A DNA stretch of 64,000 nucleotides, taken from NCBI RefSeq assembly GCF_001047675.1, contig NZ_CP011975.1, forward strand, positions 1,032,073 through 1,096,072, written 5' to 3'. The translations under genes and the position numbers were made by a program. Below the pieces are notes generated by a model that was not told the DNA's origin, did no database searches, and saw only the letters and a program-made list of their open reading frames with translations. This document shows positions 9,643 to 18,894 of this stretch, in pieces. The stretch comes from Yersinia aleksiciae. Lineage in GTDB: Bacteria; Pseudomonadota; Gammaproteobacteria; Enterobacterales; Enterobacteriaceae. Numbering within the stretch: the stretch's first letter is position 1; every line of letters starts with the position of its first letter.

Positions 9643-10530
9643 ATGTTTAATAAAACACGATTACAAATAATCTTCGCCAGCATGGCTATTTTTGCTGCGG
9701 TATCAACAGCTAATGCTGCTGATACCTTGAAAATGGAAGTCTACAATCCCGGAGAAAAAAGTATCTTCCCAGTATCGTCGGAAATTATCAGCGGCAAAAC
9801 TGAAGTAGCCTTAATTGATGCCCAATTTCAGCGCAATGACGCCGAAGCGTTGGTGAAGAAAATCCAGCAAAGTGGTAAAAAACTGACCACCATCTACATC
9901 AGCCAGGCCGATCCCGATTTCTATTTTGGCCTGGATGTGATAACTAAAGCGTTCCCGCAAGCCAAGGTGCTCGCGTCGCCGCAAACTATCGAAGAGATCG
10001 AGGCAACTCAAGCGGGTAAAATAGCCTATTGGGGGCCAATTCTGAAAGAGAACGCACCGACCCAAGTGATTGTGCCACAACCGCTGCAAGGTAAGAGTTT
10101 TACGATTGATGGACACAAGATTGAGGTAGAAGGCTTAGACGGCCCATCACCAGAAAAAACCTTTGTCTGGATCCCATCATTAAAAGCTGTTGTCGGCGGG
10201 GTTGCGGTCTCCGGTAATATCCATTTATGGGTTGCCGATACTCAAACACCAGAATCACGCCAGCACTGGCTGACCACATTAGAAAAGATTAAAGCGTTGA
10301 AACCTGTGACGGTGGTTCCGGGCCACTATCTGGATAACGCGCCACAAACATTGGCATCAGTGACCTTTACTCAGAACTATTTAACCACCTTAAATACAGA
10401 GATTCCTAAAGCAAAAGATTCGGCAGAACTGATTGCAGCGATGAAAAAACATTATCCTGAGCTGAAAGATGAGTCCAGTTTGGAACTCAGTGCCAAAGTA
10501 TTGAAAAACGAGATGAAATGGCCTCAGTAG
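9643..10530 (+). CDS. secreted metallo-beta-lactamase-fold protein with degenerate metal motif
   Basis: 295 aa from the ATG at 9643 (AGGA ribosome site). The upstream in-frame extension lies inside the opposite LysR gene and lacks protein character. A signal peptide ends at about residue 25 (VSTANA/AD), so the protein should be periplasmic. The fold is recognisable from GHYLDN near residue 228 and the central strand pattern. The expected metal motif HxHxDH reads SQADPDFYFG (residues 87-96): the three histidines are replaced and only the aspartate remains. Zinc hydrolase activity is therefore doubtful. It is followed 62 bp later by a DsbA-family gene in the same direction. Confidence 0.78.
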   Translation: MFNKTRLQIIFASMAIFAAVSTANAADTLKMEVYNPGEKSIFPVSSEIISGKTEVALIDAQFQRNDAEALVKKIQQSGKKLTTIYISQADPDFYFGLDVITKAFPQAKVLASPQTIEEIEATQAGKIAYWGPILKENAPTQVIVPQPLQGKSFTIDGHKIEVEGLDGPSPEKTFVWIPSLKAVVGGVAVSGNIHLWVADTQTPESRQHWLTTLEKIKALKPVTVVPGHYLDNAPQTLASVTFTQNYLTTLNTEIPKAKDSAELIAAMKKHYPELKDESSLELSAKVLKNEMKWPQ

Positions 10531-10592
10531 AGGCAACTAGAATTATTCAACGCTGAACTGCCATACCAGTAAATAACAGAGAGGAAGCCATA

Positions 10593-11237
10593 ATGGCCGC
10601 TACAAAGTTGCATTACATTTTCGATCCATTATGTGGCTGGTGCTATGGTGCTGCGCCATTGGCTCAAGCCGCGCAAGATATTCCTAATCTGACGCTGGTG
10701 TTACACGGTGGCGGTATGATGTCTGGGCCAAATCGCCGACAGATTGATAGCCAGTGGCGCGGCTATGTTATGCCTCACGACCAACGTATTGCCAAGTTAA
10801 CTGGGCAAACCTTTGGTGATGCTTACTATAATCATTTACTGAATGATACTTCAGCCGTCATGGACTCCACGCCACCTATTGCCGCCATTTTGGCAGCAGA
10901 GGCTCTGGCTGGGCGCGGAGCCGATATGCTGCATCGTATTCAGCCAGCGCATTATGTTGAGGGCCGCCATATTGCTGACCCCAAAGTGTTAGCTGAACTC
11001 GCCACGGATATTGGCCTGAGCAGTGATGCGTTTATCGACGCGTTCAACACCGCTCAGACCGCATCCACTCAACATATTGCTGAAAGTCGTGCTTTACTGG
11101 CAAAAGTGCGCGGACATGGTTTCCCAACATTTGTACTGCAAGACGAACAGGGAAAGATGACTGTTCTGCCCGCAAGTGACTATTATGGCAATCCATCGGC
11201 TTGGGCCGAGATGCTGCAAAACAGCATCGCACACTAA
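10593..11237 (+). CDS. DsbA-family (FrnE-like) thiol oxidoreductase
   Basis: 214 aa with no signal peptide. The thioredoxin-fold N-terminus carries the redox motif CGWC (residues 15-18, in FDPLCGWCYGAAPLA), followed by a helical insertion and the return to the fold near GHGFPTFVLQ with its cis-proline (P180 region). Proteins of this group act in the cytoplasm as disulfide or glutathione-type oxidoreductases. A strong ribosome site (GAGAGGAAG) precedes the ATG. Probably co-transcribed with the MBL-fold gene 62 bp upstream. It marks the left edge of the AT-rich secretion island. Confidence 0.78.
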   Translation: MAATKLHYIFDPLCGWCYGAAPLAQAAQDIPNLTLVLHGGGMMSGPNRRQIDSQWRGYVMPHDQRIAKLTGQTFGDAYYNHLLNDTSAVMDSTPPIAAILAAEALAGRGADMLHRIQPAHYVEGRHIADPKVLAELATDIGLSSDAFIDAFNTAQTASTQHIAESRALLAKVRGHGFPTFVLQDEQGKMTVLPASDYYGNPSAWAEMLQNSIAH

Positions 11238-11344
11238 AAATTGATGGCGACCTACTCATCAAGATATTGCGCAGGTCGCTTCATTGTGGGCAAACAAAAA
11301 CAGGCCACTGAATTGATCCCCATAACCTTCATCAAACTATAACC

Positions 11345-11821
11345 TTATGCATTGACTCGCGTTAACAAGCGCAAACTATTGACAGGATGTCCTTGGGATT
11401 GCTCTATAAAAATAGTATTTTTATTTAGCCTATAGATAGACGGATGACTTATCGTGTAGGGGGTGTTAAGGAAATCACTTAAGTCATGATCGTCATTATC
11501 CATAATTGACACAGATAATATCTTCCCAGTTAAAATATTATTATCAATATCCATAACATCAAAAACAATATTACGCCTTGCTTTCACATAGTGATTATCA
11601 TCATAAACATCAACAGATGAATTGACTTCTCTGTTTATAATGCTGATTCGTGAGTAAACATGATAAGCACCAATCGCATGGCTAAGACTACTATTCATCT
11701 CCCAATAACCTTCGATATCTCTCATTGGATGAATATAAGAATACACTCGCCCTGAGAGATATCCGATACTTAAGCCAAAAATTACAAAAAAAAACGTAAG
11801 GGTTATTATTTTTTTTCGCAC
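11345..11821 (-). CDS. ToxS-like small membrane-anchored partner protein
   Basis: 158 aa from a GTG at 11821 that overlaps the end of the ToxR-like gene by 16 bp. One N-terminal membrane segment (about residues 6-25) is followed by a periplasmic domain of some 130 residues with no recognised enzymatic motif. A gene of this size, topology and overlap directly after a membrane-anchored winged-helix regulator is the layout of toxRS and of Yersinia psaEF/myfEF. The role as stabiliser or sensor partner is inferred from this layout, not from sequence identity. Confidence 0.6.
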   Translation of the reverse strand: MRKKIITLTFFFVIFGLSIGYLSGRVYSYIHPMRDIEGYWEMNSSLSHAIGAYHVYSRISIINREVNSSVDVYDDNHYVKARRNIVFDVMDIDNNILTGKILSVSIMDNDDHDLSDFLNTPYTISHPSIYRLNKNTIFIEQSQGHPVNSLRLLTRVNA

Positions 11822-12465
11822 ATCAACTCTCCCTCATTATATTTACATGCAATATATTCTCCATCACTCATTTTTTTCAAGAACACATAGGGCTCTTTTT
11901 GATATAAGGATAAGAACGCTTTATCTTGGGTTTTATCTAAGCCTATTAATATAGGTAAGGTTTTCACCTCATTAATTTTAATCTGATGTTGGCTTGAGGT
12001 TAATTCAAATGAAATAAAAAAACAAACAACAGAGACTAACAGCATAAAAATTTTATATTGGGAACTTAAATAATTAGGCATTAAAGTGATAGATTCAGGT
12101 TTAATACTGACAGTAGAATCACGGTGGACGAATGCCAAGTCCTGTGAGGAGTTGGATGGAATGAAGCCAGGCTTAATACCTATACAATATCCTTTTTTAG
12201 GAATTGTCGTCACTAACTCATGATCTTTATCATCAAGCGCATTACGTAAATTACTAATGGTTTGTGTTAATGTATTATCAGTGACATAACTCTCACCCCA
12301 TATTTCTCTCTCAATATCCTCCCGAGAAAGTGACGAAGGATAGTGGTGACACAACAAAGACAACAGCTCAGATTCTTTATTCCTTATTTTTACAACAACC
12401 CCTCCTTTATTAATCGTTCTTTTTATCGGATCAAATATGATGTTACCAATGATTATTTCGTCCAT
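11806..12465 (-). CDS. ToxR/CadC-like membrane-anchored winged-helix regulator
   Basis: 219 aa. Residues about 5-105 form an OmpR/PhoB-type winged helix (IGNIIFDPIKRTI at the start, then REDIEREIWGE, NTLTQTISNLRNALDD, and the wing TTIPKKGYCIG). A linker leads to one membrane segment (about 133-152), and a short periplasmic tail of about 65 residues ends the protein. There is no receiver domain, so it would bind DNA from the inner membrane like ToxR, CadC or PsaE/MyfE. AAGGGTGACGG precedes the ATG. It lies downstream of gspO in the same direction, across a 271-bp AT-rich spacer. Control of the adjacent T2SS operon is a natural inference but is not shown. Confidence 0.78.
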   Translation of the reverse strand: MDEIIIGNIIFDPIKRTINKGGVVVKIRNKESELLSLLCHHYPSSLSREDIEREIWGESYVTDNTLTQTISNLRNALDDKDHELVTTIPKKGYCIGIKPGFIPSNSSQDLAFVHRDSTVSIKPESITLMPNYLSSQYKIFMLLVSVVCFFISFELTSSQHQIKINEVKTLPILIGLDKTQDKAFLSLYQKEPYVFLKKMSDGEYIACKYNEGELMCEKK

Positions 12466-12598
12466 TCCGTCACCCTTTAGTTATCACTGATAAAAATAAC
12501 AGAGATAGTACTAAACGATCATCAGTCACAAACACTGACAAAATGAAAAACAATAGTTTTTATAAAAACTCTAAAACTAAAAACGACATAAATATACC

Positions 12599-12626
12599 AA
12601 AGTAAAAGTCTATCAAGAAAGATAGA
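12599..12626 (-). terminator. weak hairpin after the gsp operon
   Basis: TCTATC and GATAGA arms with a 6-base loop, followed on the minus strand by the T-rich tract CTTTTACTTT. It lies 110 bp past the gspO stop and could end the T2SS transcript before the ToxR-like gene. The stem is short and AT-rich. Confidence 0.35.
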
Positions 12627-12736
12627 TTGCTAACATAAAAATGACCACAACAAGTGATTAATCCATAGGACTAGCCTATAAGCACAACGAGAAAACAGTC
12701 TATCAAATGAGTTAACGTCCACATTCACGTTGTGTT

Positions 12737-13546
12737 TCATTCAACTAGAAACAGATAAACTACTCCAGACAAAGCAATGTAGGGACCAAATGCAATATAC
12801 TTCACCTTGCTTTTTGATACATTGTAAATAGCAATATAGGCTATAATACCAAAACAGGAAGATAGCAAGACCAAAGCTGGGATTGCAGATAAGCCAAACC
12901 AAGCTCCTAGTGCAGACATTAACTTGAAGTCGCCATACCCCATTCCCTCTACACCTCTAAAAATCTTAAGTAGCCAATAGGGTACCCATAAAAAAAGATA
13001 ACCACCCACAGCACCAATTACAGCAAAAGGCAAAGGAGAGAAGCTATTATTTATATTCAATAGAAGTCCTCCCCATAATAATGGAAGCGTAATACAGTCG
13101 GGCAAAAGATAACAATCAAGATCGATAAAGGACAGTACAACAAGCGACCAAACTAAAAATAGACTGGCAATCATAATATAGTTATCTCTCATACAGTATA
13201 TAATTGCCAGTGTTAATATTGCTGTCAATAGTTCTACAACTAAATAGCGAGGACTGATGCTTTGCTTACAACAATGTGTTATCCCTCTTAAAAACAACCA
13301 GCTGAAAATGGGTATATTATGCCTGATCCCTAGGGGACAATAGCAGCTTGGACAGAACGATCGTGGGAAACATAGATTGATTTTATTTTTAAACACTTCA
13401 GATTCTTTATATTTCACTGATTTTTTTGAGACAAAACCAGTCAACATAATTGGTAGACGATAGATTATAACGTTCAGAAAACTCCCGACACACAATCCAA
13501 TAAAAATGAAAAAAAACGCATATCCTAATTTAGAAACATCCACCAT
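12737..13546 (-). CDS. gspO: GspO, prepilin peptidase / N-methyltransferase
   Basis: 269 aa polytopic membrane protein that cleaves and N-methylates the pseudopilin precursors. Near the N-terminus are the prepilin peptidase start GLCVGSFLNVIIYRLP and a four-cysteine zinc region (CPSC near residue 65, paired later with CC). The two catalytic aspartates lie in SFIDLDCYLLPD (about 139-150) and in the GxGD motif GMGYGDFK (about 203). It is the last gene of the gsp operon, 7 bp after gspM. A dedicated peptidase makes the operon self-sufficient for pseudopilin processing. Confidence 0.9.
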   Translation of the reverse strand: MVDVSKLGYAFFFIFIGLCVGSFLNVIIYRLPIMLTGFVSKKSVKYKESEVFKNKINLCFPRSFCPSCYCPLGIRHNIPIFSWLFLRGITHCCKQSISPRYLVVELLTAILTLAIIYCMRDNYIMIASLFLVWSLVVLSFIDLDCYLLPDCITLPLLWGGLLLNINNSFSPLPFAVIGAVGGYLFLWVPYWLLKIFRGVEGMGYGDFKLMSALGAWFGLSAIPALVLLSSCFGIIAYIAIYNVSKSKVKYIAFGPYIALSGVVYLFLVE

Positions 13547-13553
13547 AACTTCA

Positions 13554-14051
13554 TCATACTCCTTTAGATAAAACGCTTATATAAATAGTACCGTTTATAA
13601 TATCACCATTATCTTCACGGCTAACTCGATAGATAGTTATATTATTAATGTCCACGTCATGATAGTAAGATAGGATGAGAATAGCATCCAATAGTTTAGA
13701 GAAGCTCACATTTTTAATTTCAATTAAAACCACTCCACCCTTTAATGTGGAAATATTAAATACAACATCACCACCAATAAGAAGGCGTGTTAATTCATTA
13801 TCAACTCGTTCATTAGAGTGATAACCTCCCCATACCATCAAGTCCTTTCTCATTTTTAGCTTTTCAGCCATGAAAGAATAATATGCAACATTACTAGCTA
13901 ACGAGTCATGTTTTTGTGTCAACCGGATGCTATCCAAAACCAATACAATTAAATAAAGCACAGAAATAAATAATATAAGCAGAGGGGAAATAATATTTAA
14001 TCTCTTTATGAAATAGGAAGTGGAACGTACGAACAAACTCATTGGCAGCAC
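13554..14051 (-). CDS. gspM: GspM, T2SS assembly-platform protein
   Basis: 165 aa with one N-terminal membrane segment (about residues 21-38) and a small periplasmic ferredoxin-like domain, the normal GspM design. It overlaps gspL by 13 bp. In T2SS, GspM binds GspL and helps anchor the ATPase. Identification rests on size, topology and position between gspL and gspO, since this family diverges strongly. The start is a GTG at 14051; an ATG three codons later is an alternative. Confidence 0.75.
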   Translation of the reverse strand: MLPMSLFVRSTSYFIKRLNIISPLLILFISVLYLIVLVLDSIRLTQKHDSLASNVAYYSFMAEKLKMRKDLMVWGGYHSNERVDNELTRLLIGGDVVFNISTLKGGVVLIEIKNVSFSKLLDAILILSYYHDVDINNITIYRVSREDNGDIINGTIYISVLSKGV

Positions 14052-15265
14052 TTAAATATAACATTATGCGTTCCATCGCTATTATTAACAACAACTGAAT
14101 TTAAGTGTAATAATTTCTCATCCACCTTTATTAACTTCTCATTTATTGCACTATCTCTTATAGTGGATACATTGAAGGAAATCCTTTGTCTATCATTATC
14201 AATATAAATTCTATTTACACCGACGTCTAGGTCGTTAATAATATGACTAGAATTATGTAACTGACTAATAAAATCTAAATTTAGCATGCGTCTATTATAA
14301 CGATAAATATAATCACTAAAATCAATAGTATCATTAATGACTTTTTTATTATCCCAAGAAAAATCTCTATGAAAACTCTCTGAAACCGAAGTTAATGCAG
14401 CAATACCTTCCTCTACCTTATAATTATCAATTAAATATCCAAAACATATCAGGATAGATAATAGTAACAGTGACCAGAGAACTTTAAAACTATAATGACC
14501 TTCCTTTGTAAGGCTCTTATAGTAAGAATACTTTCCTAGAAGAAAATTAGCATTACAATTTCCGATATTTTCGGACATAATGCGAAGCACATCGCAATAA
14601 GGTATAAAATGACGGGTTGTAGGTTTATCGTTAACAGGACTCAATATCTCTTCAGATACAGGTATAAACCTTGATATATATAATTTTTCAAGTATCGTCT
14701 CCTGGACTGAAAAACCAGACATTTCATGAGATCTCATTAACCACTCATTTCCTAAATTAGCCGTATGCCACTCCCCTGCCCTATATGGCAATGCTAGTAC
14801 ATCAGGCATGAGAATTTCTGTAGATATCTTTGCACTTTGCAACCAACCTAGCCAAATTTTCATCAACTCATGTTCGACAGCCGCTACATAGCAAAAATCA
14901 TTATCACATTCCAACAGGATGATGTGATAATCATCTATATTACCTACAATTGATTGTTCAATAATAAATCCTATAGCTTTAATGCTTTTTCTTATTTTTT
15001 TATTTTTAATGTCTACTTTACGGAAAATAACTCGGCTTGATGACACTAATACTTGAACACGACAATGAGTATATCCGGGAATTTTAACTAATTCACAATA
15101 GCTCGCTAGCTTACCATGCGTTGCCTCCCCACTATCCTGCATCTCCATATACCAGTAAATAGGGTCTACAGCATCACTACCCAACCGGATGATGAGTTTG
15201 TTTTGAGAGGTTAATTTATTTATTATATTTCTCACTAATACCAAATCTTCGGTGTAACACCTCAA
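14039..15265 (-). CDS. gspL: GspL, T2SS assembly-platform protein
   Basis: About 400 aa. A cytoplasmic actin-like domain of some 240 residues precedes one membrane segment (about 262-280) and a small periplasmic domain, as in GspL, which recruits the ATPase GspE. The longest frame begins at a TTG at 15265 and would overlap gspK by 50 bp. A GTG at 15235 (overlap 20 bp) is a plausible real start; neither has a strong ribosome site. It overlaps gspM by 13 bp. Confidence 0.78.
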   Translation of the reverse strand: MRCYTEDLVLVRNIINKLTSQNKLIIRLGSDAVDPIYWYMEMQDSGEATHGKLASYCELVKIPGYTHCRVQVLVSSSRVIFRKVDIKNKKIRKSIKAIGFIIEQSIVGNIDDYHIILLECDNDFCYVAAVEHELMKIWLGWLQSAKISTEILMPDVLALPYRAGEWHTANLGNEWLMRSHEMSGFSVQETILEKLYISRFIPVSEEILSPVNDKPTTRHFIPYCDVLRIMSENIGNCNANFLLGKYSYYKSLTKEGHYSFKVLWSLLLLSILICFGYLIDNYKVEEGIAALTSVSESFHRDFSWDNKKVINDTIDFSDYIYRYNRRMLNLDFISQLHNSSHIINDLDVGVNRIYIDNDRQRISFNVSTIRDSAINEKLIKVDEKLLHLNSVVVNNSDGTHNVIFKCCQ

Positions 15266-16196
15266 CCCCTCTCAATCTTACTTGAAGAAAACTTGTTAAT
15301 TGATAATTTGCATGTTCATTATTTGGCCATAACAGTAATGAGATAAAGTATCTATCATGGGAAAAAGTTGACATGATAATCTCCCTTACTTTATATATGT
15401 CCTCTTTTTTTAGATCGGAGTTTTTTATCAGTGTATCTAAGAAAATATGGAGATTAATCCAACCGTTATTGGGTTTAGATAATATAGTTTTAACAATAGC
15501 GTTTTCATCGACTAAATTCATAAGAATTGCCTGTATAAGTTTTCCATGCTTAATCTCAAGTGTATTAATATTTATTACCAATGAATTATCATATCTGACA
15601 CATAATATGGAGGCCAGTTCTGAATAAATATCACTGTTGATATTTACCAAAAAGTCTATTTCACTTGCAATTGGGCTCGTATTTATCATTGACAACCTTG
15701 AGGCACCCACTTTACCAATGACAAATTCCTTGTCTAAATTTTCCTTCAAATAATACCTGACAGCCTTTGTGATATTATTTTTATCAGAATCACTCACATC
15801 AAGACTATTCACTATATTCTTAAAAACAGTCCAGGAATAGGTTTCACTCTGTTTAGCATCGGATAAAGATGGCTGAATAAATTTTATATTAAAACAGTTT
15901 GTGTTATCAATTAAGTTATAACTCACATTAAGATCATCTATCTTTATATTTTCAGGCGAATTATACCCCTCTGACGAGATATGACTTGAGAGGATATTTA
16001 TTAGGTTATCTTTAACCCTACCTATTACTATTTTTTCTTCCGCACCCAGTAATAACCATTTCTCTAATTTTTTTTGTTTGTTTATTTTTGACAGGAGAAA
16101 TATTTCTGATTGACGATAATATGATGTCATTAATATCCCACTCATTAATAACAGAACACATAGAACTAACAGCAGAGCAATACCACACTGCTTCAA
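15216..16196 (-). CDS. gspK: GspK, minor pseudopilin
   Basis: 326 aa, the largest pseudopilin as usual for GspK. The N-terminus MKQCGIALLLVLCVLLLM is a type IV pilin-like segment with cleavage expected after G5. The usual Glu at mature position 5 is absent, as is typical of GspK. The start is a TTG at 16196 supported by a strong AGGAG ribosome site 7 bases upstream. The rest is the large globular domain that caps the pseudopilus tip with GspI and GspJ. Confidence 0.85.
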   Translation of the reverse strand: MKQCGIALLLVLCVLLLMSGILMTSYYRQSEIFLLSKINKQKKLEKWLLLGAEEKIVIGRVKDNLINILSSHISSEGYNSPENIKIDDLNVSYNLIDNTNCFNIKFIQPSLSDAKQSETYSWTVFKNIVNSLDVSDSDKNNITKAVRYYLKENLDKEFVIGKVGASRLSMINTSPIASEIDFLVNINSDIYSELASILCVRYDNSLVININTLEIKHGKLIQAILMNLVDENAIVKTILSKPNNGWINLHIFLDTLIKNSDLKKEDIYKVREIIMSTFSHDRYFISLLLWPNNEHANYQLTSFLQVRLRGVEVLHRRFGISEKYNK

Positions 16197-16205
16197 TAAC
16201 GTCTC

Positions 16206-16817
16206 CTACTTATAGATATTAGGACTGTTTAATAAAATAATCACCCGCCTTATTGTACCTGCACCTTCAAACTCAAGTGTTATTTCTACTGCCCTAGGTA
16301 GAAAAAATTGACTATTCCATTCACTCAACCATTTTCCTTCATGATAGATGCGTAAATGAAATCCTACAACGCCACTGATCATAGTAGCAACTTCTTGATT
16401 TGATATACTCATATCTTCTGATATATATTTAGATATCCTCTCTAATTTCTTATCCTTTAATCTATAGCCTAGAGTTTTTGATTGATAGTGGAAAAGTATT
16501 TCATCACTAATATTAGTAGCGCAGAATAAGTAGAGCCCAAAACCATCACTTTCCAACAACTTATCTCTTATATCAAGATAATCCTTGTGCTTATTATCAG
16601 AGAGTTCACGATGGATATTAATATGTGATATATCTTGATCTAGTCTATCAATTAAGTTTTCTAACTCACTAATCTGTTTTGTCTTTTTATTTATAGAAAG
16701 ACTACTCTTAGTCACAATCATAAGAGCTTGATAAACAGTTAAACTCATCATCGTAAAAATGATTGTAGATATTAATATTTCTAGCAAGGTAAACCCCCCG
16801 CATGAGATTTTACTCAT
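16206..16817 (-). CDS. gspJ: GspJ, minor pseudopilin
   Basis: 203 aa with prepilin motif GGFTLLEILISTIIFTMM (cleavage after G8, Glu at mature +5). Length and the C-terminal region LPRAVEITLEFEGAGTIRRV match GspJ, a component of the pseudopilus tip complex. It overlaps gspI by 8 bp and lies 9 bp before gspK. Confidence 0.87.
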   Translation of the reverse strand: MSKISCGGFTLLEILISTIIFTMMSLTVYQALMIVTKSSLSINKKTKQISELENLIDRLDQDISHINIHRELSDNKHKDYLDIRDKLLESDGFGLYLFCATNISDEILFHYQSKTLGYRLKDKKLERISKYISEDMSISNQEVATMISGVVGFHLRIYHEGKWLSEWNSQFFLPRAVEITLEFEGAGTIRRVIILLNSPNIYK

Positions 16818-17178
16818 TAATAAAGTGATATCCTTTCAGCACAAAATCAGGGGTGATATTATCCTCTAGGCTACGAATTTCAACGATAATAGTTACAATG
16901 TCATCGTCTTGTAATTTAACTTCTTTAGATTGCCAATGCCATGATTTACCCATCATAAACTCTTCGCCACTTGACCAATTTTCCATCACCTCAATGTTCA
17001 TGATTTTAATTTCAGACATAATATTCTCTGCCACCCAAGAGGATATTACTCTATTTTCCAAATTATCAACCATTCTCACTTGAGCACTAATAATATTCAT
17101 TATACCAATACCAACAAGAGCAAATATTGCTAATGAGACCATAACCTCTAATAAAGTAAAACCTTTATACTTCAGCAA
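16810..17178 (-). CDS. gspI: GspI, minor pseudopilin
   Basis: 122 aa, normal size. Prepilin motif KGFTLLEVMVSLAIFALVG with Glu at +5; the following RMVDNLENRVISSWVAEN is the typical GspI helix. It nucleates the tip complex with GspJ and GspK. It lies only 53 bp after gspG, so there is no room for a gspH between them, which most T2SS operons have. Confidence 0.88.
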   Translation of the reverse strand: MLKYKGFTLLEVMVSLAIFALVGIGIMNIISAQVRMVDNLENRVISSWVAENIMSEIKIMNIEVMENWSSGEEFMMGKSWHWQSKEVKLQDDDIVTIIVEIRSLEDNITPDFVLKGYHFINE

Positions 17179-17231
17179 GTATCACCTGATTATTGATTCA
17201 ATATTAAAAATGGCCAAGAGTCATTATCTAT

Positions 17232-17666
17232 TTATTCAACTATTGACGATTCTAACCAATTATTAATATCGTCTTCAGTTCCTGCAACTCGATCTGGCCC
17301 AAAGGAGAATATATCTATCTCTCCATGCTTCCCGGGATTACTCAACTGATATGAGTTTCCCCATGGGTCTTGCGGTAATCTACGAATGTACCCATTCAGA
17401 GGATAATTTCTCGGGGTAGGTAATTCTGTTGGTTTGAGAGCCAATGAGTCGATACCTTGCTGTTCTGTGGGATAATGACCATTATCCAATTTGTACATGT
17501 CTAACGCATTTTCTAGCGCGGCAATATCACTGAGGGTTTTTTGCCGATCAGCTCTATTTTTATTGGACATCAGACTAGGAATTGTTAGGCTAGCAAGTAA
17601 GCCTAATATTATGATAACAATCATAATCTCTAATAATGTAAAACCACCTATTTTTATATTATTCAT
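17232..17666 (-). CDS. gspG: GspG, major pseudopilin
   Basis: 144 aa, normal size. Prepilin motif GGFTLLEIMIVIIILGLLA (cleavage after the second G, Glu +5), then the conserved DPWGNSYQLSNPGKHG and the calcium-site loop SFGPDRVAGTEDD near the C-terminus. It forms the pseudopilus shaft. The 19-bp gap to gspF could hold its own ribosome site, in line with the high copy number of this subunit. Confidence 0.94.
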   Translation of the reverse strand: MNNIKIGGFTLLEIMIVIIILGLLASLTIPSLMSNKNRADRQKTLSDIAALENALDMYKLDNGHYPTEQQGIDSLALKPTELPTPRNYPLNGYIRRLPQDPWGNSYQLSNPGKHGEIDIFSFGPDRVAGTEDDINNWLESSIVE

Positions 17667-17685
17667 AAAATCCTGTTGATAAAAG

Positions 17686-18894
17686 TCAGATTGTTAAACT
17701 ACTGATTTGTAGTATTGGCTCAAAAACCGCCAAAACAATAATAAATATGAGAGCAGCCATGAACATCATTATCATTGGCTCCAATAATGTTATAAAAATA
17801 TTTACCTGATTAACAAGTTCTTCCTCTTGAATAATAGTCACTTTTTCCAACATAAAATCCAATTTCCCGCTACGTTCACCTGACGAGATAATATGTAAAG
17901 TCATAGGTGAAAATACTTTGCTTGAGGCAAGTGATGAGGATAGTGTATCCCCTTCACTGACCAGCCTAGTCGAATTGACTAACTGTTTTTTAATATGATA
18001 GTTAGTTAAAACTTCATTGCTAATTTTCATTGCAGGGATTAACCCAATGCCGTTAGACGTTAAAATAGTTAATGTTTTTAAATAGCGAGATATATTTACT
18101 CTAAGGATAGCCTTTCCTAACACTGGAACTTTCAAATAATTTCGCTCAAAAAAAGCCCTTACCAACTTTATCTTCAATATTCGAAGCAATCCAACCAAGA
18201 GGATTAAAGTTATTATGCTTATTAGTAATATATTATTTTTCAAAAAAAAACTGACAGTCATAATAACTCTAGTCGATAGTGGCAACACTTGATTATCAAA
18301 TGAAAAACTCTCTATTATGTTCGGTATTACAACAGACAAAAGTATGATTATGACACCTACAGATATAAAGATTAAAATTGCAGGGTAGATAAGTGCCTGA
18401 ACTATCTTTTTTTGTAACCGCTGTGTCTGTTCAATGTGTTCTGCGAGTTGTGATAGCACAATACCTAGATGACCTGATAACTCACCCGCAGCAATCATAG
18501 ATCTATATAATGAATTAAAAACCCGCGGAAAATATGAGAGTGAATCAGATAATGAGTACCCCTCAACAACCTTTTTTCTTACATTGTGAATCACAGCATT
18601 TACATGCTTCTTCTTACTTTGTCTCTCAATTATATTTAGCGTCTCATCTAGTGGTATGCCAGAATTGACTAATATGGACATTTGCCTGGTAACTAATACC
18701 AAATCAGAGTTATTAACTGTTTTAAGATATCTTATTACCCTTGATTTATGGCTTACGTGCCTAGTTTTAAGACTGAGTAGATTGATTTTTCTTTGGTAGA
18801 GAAGATGCCTAGCTGCCTGAATATTTTCAGCTTCAATATTACCTTTGATTTTCACCCCATTATTGCCTATCGCAACATATCTAAAGAGAGTCAT
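17686..18894 (-). CDS. gspF: GspF, T2SS inner-membrane platform protein
   Basis: 402 aa with two helical cytoplasmic GspF domains (about 70-190 and 270-395) and three membrane segments (about 170-190, 215-240, 375-395). The motif RQMSILVNSGIPLDETL is typical. It overlaps gspE by 14 bp. GspF is thought to couple GspE to pseudopilus assembly. Confidence 0.93.
   Translation of the reverse strand: MTLFRYVAIGNNGVKIKGNIEAENIQAARHLLYQRKINLLSLKTRHVSHKSRVIRYLKTVNNSDLVLVTRQMSILVNSGIPLDETLNIIERQSKKKHVNAVIHNVRKKVVEGYSLSDSLSYFPRVFNSLYRSMIAAGELSGHLGIVLSQLAEHIEQTQRLQKKIVQALIYPAILIFISVGVIIILLSVVIPNIIESFSFDNQVLPLSTRVIMTVSFFLKNNILLISIITLILLVGLLRILKIKLVRAFFERNYLKVPVLGKAILRVNISRYLKTLTILTSNGIGLIPAMKISNEVLTNYHIKKQLVNSTRLVSEGDTLSSSLASSKVFSPMTLHIISSGERSGKLDFMLEKVTIIQEEELVNQVNIFITLLEPMIMMFMAALIFIIVLAVFEPILQISSLTI

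Noticed and set aside
15216..15265. 50-bp gspK-gspL overlap as a real feature
   Set aside because: It depends on a TTG start without a ribosome site; a GTG at 15235 removes most of the overlap.
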